Positions 58,892 through 64,000 of a stretch of 64,000 bases of DNA are shown piece by piece; positions within the stretch are counted from its first letter, which is position 1; each line of letters begins with the position of its first letter. This DNA is from Alviniconcha marisindica (taxonomy: Eukaryota; Mollusca; Gastropoda; Provannidae): contig JABMCL010000428.1 of the NCBI GenBank assembly GCA_018857735.1, forward strand, positions 67,501 through 131,500, in the 5' to 3' direction. The notes beneath the pieces are model-generated. The model was not told the origin of the DNA. It saw only the letters and a program-made list of their open reading frames with translations, and did not search any database. The translations under genes were made by a program, and so were the position numbers.

Positions 58892-59141
58892 ATGGCTTTC
58901 TTCGGAATCACACAGCTAGGCTTCCAGAACTACATCAGGGAGCATTCGACGCTCGCCAAAGATGACCCGGCCCGAGCTACGCGACAGCTGGGATTCGTGG
59001 CTCTCCCGCCCCTGAAAGTCAAGAATCCTCCACCCAGATCCATTGTTCCTGTGAACGAGACGTCGAGTTTCGGGCCTGGGTTTGAGGGGTCCTACGGGGA
59101 GCTCACCAGGATGAGAACGAAACATATTCGAAACCCTGCAG
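58892..59141 (+). CDS. First coding exon of an unidentified small conserved-looking protein
   Basis: An ATG in good context (CCGAAATGG) opens an 83-codon frame, MAFFGITQLGFQNYIREHST and on to TRMRTKHIRNPA, ending at a consensus donor CAG|gtgaga with 1 nt over. Codon use and composition (proline-rich middle, KVKNPPPRSIVP) look coding. The sequence has the feel of small axonemal or sperm microtubule-associated proteins, whose short exons often start MAFFG; that is an impression from memory, not an identification. Reading past the donor meets a stop at 59171. The remaining exons are not found and may lie beyond 64000. The frame stays open upstream to 58847 but has no ATG there before 58892. Confidence 0.6.
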
Positions 59142-59460
59142 GTGAGATTGCACTTGAAGAGGGACAGGAGTAGCCGTGGTGTAACAGTGTAAAATATGCA
59201 GAGCGTATTAATGGGGGGGGGGTGGGGGGGGGGGGGGGGGCTAGAACTTCTTCTTCAGTCGTTGTCGTCGTCTTCTTCTTCTTCGTCTTCTTCGTCTTCG
59301 TATTAGGTAGCCTCCTTCCATGCAATGAGCAGAAAACTGCTTGGAGATTATGCTGCACTTTGGGCCAGTGAGGGGGGGGGGGGGGGGGGGGTCTGCAGAG
59401 TCCCGTAACTACTGAAGTGGTATAAGAAAGAAAAAAAGCGATAAAAGAAAGAACAAGAAC

Positions 59461-59502
<42 letters not shown>

Positions 59503-59504
<2 letters not shown>

Positions 59505-60035
59505 TCAAACTCGAACTCGAAAACTTTATTTTCCAAGGATTGTAGTTTAGGTTCATTTAGACCTGTCTAACAACTAGTCCTTGCTAAACTACTGAATAAG
59601 TGAACATGAGAAACAATTATATGAAAACAAAAACAACAAAACTTTACAAACTCGATTAATATTTAAACATGATAAACAATATACAAACAATAAAATATAA
59701 CACTACCCTATGAATAGTAATAAACATACAGGAACAGCAAAATCAGTGAAAATACTTTGAGAGAGCGAGAGAACTCGAACTCGAACTCGAAAACTTATTT
59801 TCCAAGGATTGTAGTTTAGGTTCATTTAGACTTGCCTAACAACTAGTCCTTGCTAAGCTGTCGAATAAGTGAAAACTGGAGAAACAATTATATAAAAATA
59901 AAAAAAAATTTTTTTTACAAACTCGACTAATATTTAAACAGGATAAACAATATATAAACAAATAAAATATATACTACCACTATTAATAGTAATAAACATA
60001 CAGAAACAGCCAAATCACTGAAAATACTTTGAAAT
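59503..60035. repeat. About 268 bp tandem duplication
   Basis: TTTTCCAAGGATTGTAGTTT, then AACAACTAGTCCTTGCTAA and AATATTTAAACA, occur in both halves (starting near 59503 and 59771). Confidence 0.88.
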
Positions 60036-60562
60036 GACAATGAATAAATAAGATGTATACATAGTAAAAATGGTGTTGACGTATCTCGCAATTATTTGTA
60101 AATCATGAAAACATAACATGGTTCAGTGGTAGTGGGGAAGGGGGGGGGGGGGGAGAAGAAGAAGAAGAAAAAAAGAAAAAAGAAAAAAATGTTGATCAGA
60201 TCATAAATCACAGTAGGCAATGCTGCATTCACTCACACACAGACACACAGACAGACACACACACACACACACACACACACACCACACACACACACACACA
60301 CACACCACAGGCGGTAGCAACAGTAAATCACTTTTCAATGATGTGATAAATGATGATACCGGCATCTGTATTGCAAGCACTGGTCTACAGAGTAAAATGA
60401 GGCGGGTTGGGGGGGGGGGGGGGGGTTATAAGCTGTCTTATACGGTTGTGTTAAGGTGCTCACGGAGGTTTTTCTTGAAGGAGCTGAGTGAGTGACATGA
60501 TCTGAGGTGCACTGGAAGACTATTCCAAAACAGGGCACCAGGAAAGGCCATGCTTGTTTTGA

Positions 60563-60622
<60 letters not shown>

Positions 60623-61325
60623 GTATTTAACTACTTTGGGGTATCCGGCTAATCCAATCCGGCTACCGTAGCAGTCCCGTAACTTGTACTGAGAAGCCTC
60701 AGTGTCCGATTCTGTTCAAGTTTAATGTTGCTTTACGCCCACGGAGGCTATGAGGACTTTCACCCAGCTCCTGAACTCTGTCCAAATCAGTTTCTGGGCT
60801 GGGGCTTCAAAGGCGTCGGAGTCAGTCGTTAAACGAATCAGTATCGATAAATCGTTGGGGGTGGGGTGGTGGGGGGGGGGGGGGGGGTCGGGGCAGGCGT
60901 GTCCGAATCAGTTTGCCGCGGCTGAACACGAGTCAGTCGTTAAACGAACTAGTAGCCAGTGGGTGGGGGGGGGGGGGGGGGAGGGGGGGCTATCAGTCGT
61001 TATGATCTTGATGCTGTTGCAAATTATTCAATTCAGTTCACTTCAATTCAAAAAATGTTTATCCCACAAGGGGCTTGCTAATTTTACAATTTGTCTGGAA
61101 CATATGATGTACGCAAGCGTGCGATCAAATCCATGTGTAGAGCTGTGGTAAAGTCACTGTTTTGTGAAACTGATCGATTTAGTCGTATTGTTGTATCATT
61201 TTCGTTCCTGTTGCACTTTTTCCCTTTTGTCGTCTCTGTACCTCTGTCTTTTCCGTCTGACTGTCTGTCCGTTCTCCAGTTTGTCTGATTGTCCGTTGGT
61301 TTGTCTGTCCATTCATCTGTCCCCC

Positions 61326-61469
<144 letters not shown>

Positions 61470-62622
61470 GGGTGTGCGTGAGTGTAGTATGTATTTTGCT
61501 GAGATTAAACCACTGGGTAACCAGCCTAGGTTGCGAACGGTCAACATAAACCGTGCTGTCTTTGTCCTCCGCTGAACAAGCAGTAACAAAGTCAACAAAT
61601 AGGGGCAGTAAATTGGTGGTGTTGACTCTTACATCACGGGCCACTTGAGCAGCGGGTGTACGGTGGAAATGACACCCGTTGCAGCCGAGGGCCTGGAACG
61701 AACAGGAGGACAAACCTCAGCCAACTGTTGGTCACGGCTGTTTGATACTGCAAGAGAATTTTGTTTTGAATAACTGCATTTTGTGTAACTCCTTGTCTTC
61801 TGTTTGCCCTAAAACAACGAATTTAAATCAAACGAGGGTGTGTTCCTACTTTGTTTTGCTTTGTTTTGCTTCTTTCTTTCTTTGTTTCTTTGTTTCAGGC
61901 TATCGTTCTTAGTTTCTTTCTTTCTTCTTCTTTTTTTCTTTTTTAACCACTAGGTTGTCAGATGACTGGGTTCGCAAATTACCAGCTTGACAGAGTACTG
62001 GGTTGTCAGACTACTAAGTTGTCAGTCAGACTGCGGTTTGTGAGATATCGGGTTGTCAGACTGCTGGATTGTTTGACCAGTTGGTTGTCCGATGCAAGAT
62101 TGTCAGGCTACTGAATTACCAGTCTACTGACACTGTTTGGTTATTTTTCACTACTGGGTTGTCAGAGCACTGGGAAAAAGACTACCGGAATGTTCCTAAA
62201 CACTGAACGCGATTTCTAAAGACCGACACTCACACAACAGTTCTTTTGAGCTCGTCCGTCTTTACGTCGGTGGATTAAAAAGTGGGAGAGAAAAATTAAA
62301 GGAAGAAGAAAAAGAAAAGGTGTTGAGTGACAGCGTTTGTGGGCACAAGTTTATTCTGTACTTGCGAAAAACATTAGGGTGAATTCAGTTCAGTGCCCAG
62401 GTCAATAGCAGCTGGTTCTGTGTAGCGGTTTTTCGTGTTGCTACATGTATAGGCCATTGAATGACTCAATCCTTCCCGGGGATCCTTCTCACTGTGTTAT
62501 CGTTGATTGACGCCCAAAAGGCTGGAGCGACCATTGTTAAGATGTTTATCTCTCTTTGGACACCTGACACGTGCTACAACTGACTAAGTCAGTGGTCGCC
62601 ACAGCGGTCTGATCACATAGTA

Positions 62623-62881
<259 letters not shown>

Positions 62882-62964
62882 CTTAACAAGTACATATGTT
62901 TTAATGTTTACTTCTTCTTCTTCAGTGTTGCTTTACGTCCACAGAGACCGTAGGAACTATTAGG

Positions 62965-63205
62965 GGCTGTTGGCAGTAAGTAAACATGATGCTTAACGTC
63001 CATGATGCTTAACGTCCATGATGCTTAACGTCCACAGAAACCACAAAGCTTATCAGGGCAGCGATGAGAGCCATTTTAATGCTCCGTTAACCGCGAGGGA
63101 CACAGCCACAAAACGGTGTCCACAAACCACAGCCTTTTGGAAGAAAAAGGAGAGCCGAAGCGGATTCGAACCGAGGTCCCTCTGCTTACCACTTTAACGC
63201 CTTAC
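62965..63205 (-). mobile_element. SINE family A, minus orientation
   Basis: It contains CCACAGAAACCACAAAGCTT and GCGATGAGAGCCATTTTAAT. The tRNA-like head follows on the minus strand, with B-box GGATTCGAACCGAGG and then TTAACGCCTTACCGAG. The end TGATGCTTAACGTCCA is triplicated at 62985-63025. Confidence 0.82.
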
Positions 63206-63267
63206 CGAGTTTGCTTCTTCTTCTTCAATGTTGCTTTACGTCCACAGAGACCGTAGCCGTAGGGACT

Positions 63268-63595
63268 GTGAGCCGGTTTGGCCAAGCGGTAAGGCGTTAA
63301 GCTGAGTTACGCTGGTTCGAATCCGCTTCGGCTCTCCTTTCTCTTCAAAAAGGTTGTGGTTTGTGGACACTGTCTTGCGACTCCCGTCCGCCGTCACTTC
63401 CTACTGAAACATTAAAATGGCTCTCATCGCTAGCCCACCTTAATGCTGGAGTCAATCTGGTGGTGATAGTGTAGCGATGGGTATAAAATTATAATCTCCC
63501 TCTCCCCCACCTCCATACCTCTCCCCCCCATCACCCCCCAGTCCCTAATAAGCCGTACGGTTTCTGTGGACGTTAAGCAGCGTGTCTACTTACTT
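63268..63595 (+). mobile_element. SINE family A, plus orientation
   Basis: The head GTGAGCCGGTTTGGCCAAGC has a perfect B box GGTTCGAATCC, but the region between the boxes is shortened. The body (ATTAAAATGGCTCTCATCGC) and end (AATAAGCCGTACGGTTTCTG) match the 14050 copy. Confidence 0.85.
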
Positions 63596-63724
63596 TCACA
63601 CCACTCCTGAGCTCTGGTTATGTAACGTTTACCCTTGCTTTTCCCCCGTCTACTCTCACGGTTGACTGGGCGTTGAAACCTATTTCCCTTTTACCTTTAG
63701 GGGTGGGAGTGTGATGATGTTGTT

Positions 63725-63960
63725 GTTGTTGTTGAAGTGTTGCTTTACGTCCACAGAAGCCGTAGGCTTATTAGGGACGGGAGCCCAGGACGGCCACCTC
63801 GACTTTCACACAGCTCCTGAGCTCTGTCATTGAGTTCGAGTTCAATGTTGCTTTACGTCCACAGAGACCGTACGGACTATTAGGGACGGGTGCCCGGGAG
63901 GTCCACCTCACACTCATAATTCAGGAGCTGTGTGAGAGTCTTGCGTCATTGAACGCCGAG
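63725..63960. repeat. Copies of a 'TGTTGCTTTACGTCCACAGA' dispersed repeat
   Basis: Two copies lie at about 63738 and 63846, with others at 60728, 62924 and 63228. The core is TGTTGCTTTACGTCCACAGA, then GACCGTA and TTAGGGACGGG. It overlaps in part with the reverse complement of the SINE A end, so it may be a related SINE tail. Confidence 0.65.
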
Positions 63961-64000
63961 TTTTCCTGTGCCTACAGTAATTGCAGGGACCGAGCTCTTG

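Noticed and set aside
61685..61773. Possible terminal exon of the small gene (acceptor cccgttgcag, phase fits, ends TAA)
   Set aside because: The phase matches and the frame ends after 29 codons, but the pyrimidine tract is poor and the protein sequence gives no support. Kept only as a possibility.

Overview
The window is animal nuclear DNA. It has spliced genes with GT-AG introns, long GT/CA, CT/GA and poly-G tracts, many minisatellites, and tRNA-derived SINE copies. The style of the repeats suggests a lophotrochozoan, probably a marine gastropod (Littorina-like). That taxon is inferred from general knowledge and no search was run.

Three genes can be supported. (1) 478-33215, plus strand: the 3' part of an amphiphysin/BIN1-family gene. 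Eleven ordinary coding exons carry most of the BAR domain, a short linker and a C-terminal SH3 domain. Between the linker and the SH3 domain lies an open, 11.6 kb, phase 0-0 exon (17392-28989) that would add 3,866 residues. The 5' exons lie before the window. (2) 58495-44462, minus strand: a complete CCT5 gene (chaperonin TCP-1 epsilon), ten exons, 1,623 nt including the stop, 540 aa, every junction in phase. (3) 58892 onward, plus strand: the first coding exon of a small protein gene that is divergent from CCT5, with 397 bp between the start codons. I do not recognise it with confidence.

Layout: 1-33215 amphiphysin exons and introns; 33216-43355 amphiphysin 3' UTR and/or intergenic DNA with several minisatellites; 43355-58495 CCT5, tail-to-tail with amphiphysin; 58496-58891 shared promoter region; 58892-64000 first exon of gene 3 followed by repeat-rich DNA.

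The genes look like ordinary neighbours, not a pathway: a membrane-curvature and endocytosis scaffold, a cytosolic folding machine subunit, and a small unidentified protein. The notable points are the giant cassette exon and a repeated pattern of local tandem duplications that straddle exon-intron junctions. These include a roughly 30-copy minisatellite built from the last 24 nt of an amphiphysin exon plus the first 6 nt of its intron, and duplicated 5' edges of CCT5 exons 5 and 9. There is also an 823 bp inverted-repeat DNA transposon in CCT5 intron 2, with an empty-site paralogue about 0.9 kb away. I found no prokaryotic, viral or CRISPR-like feature.
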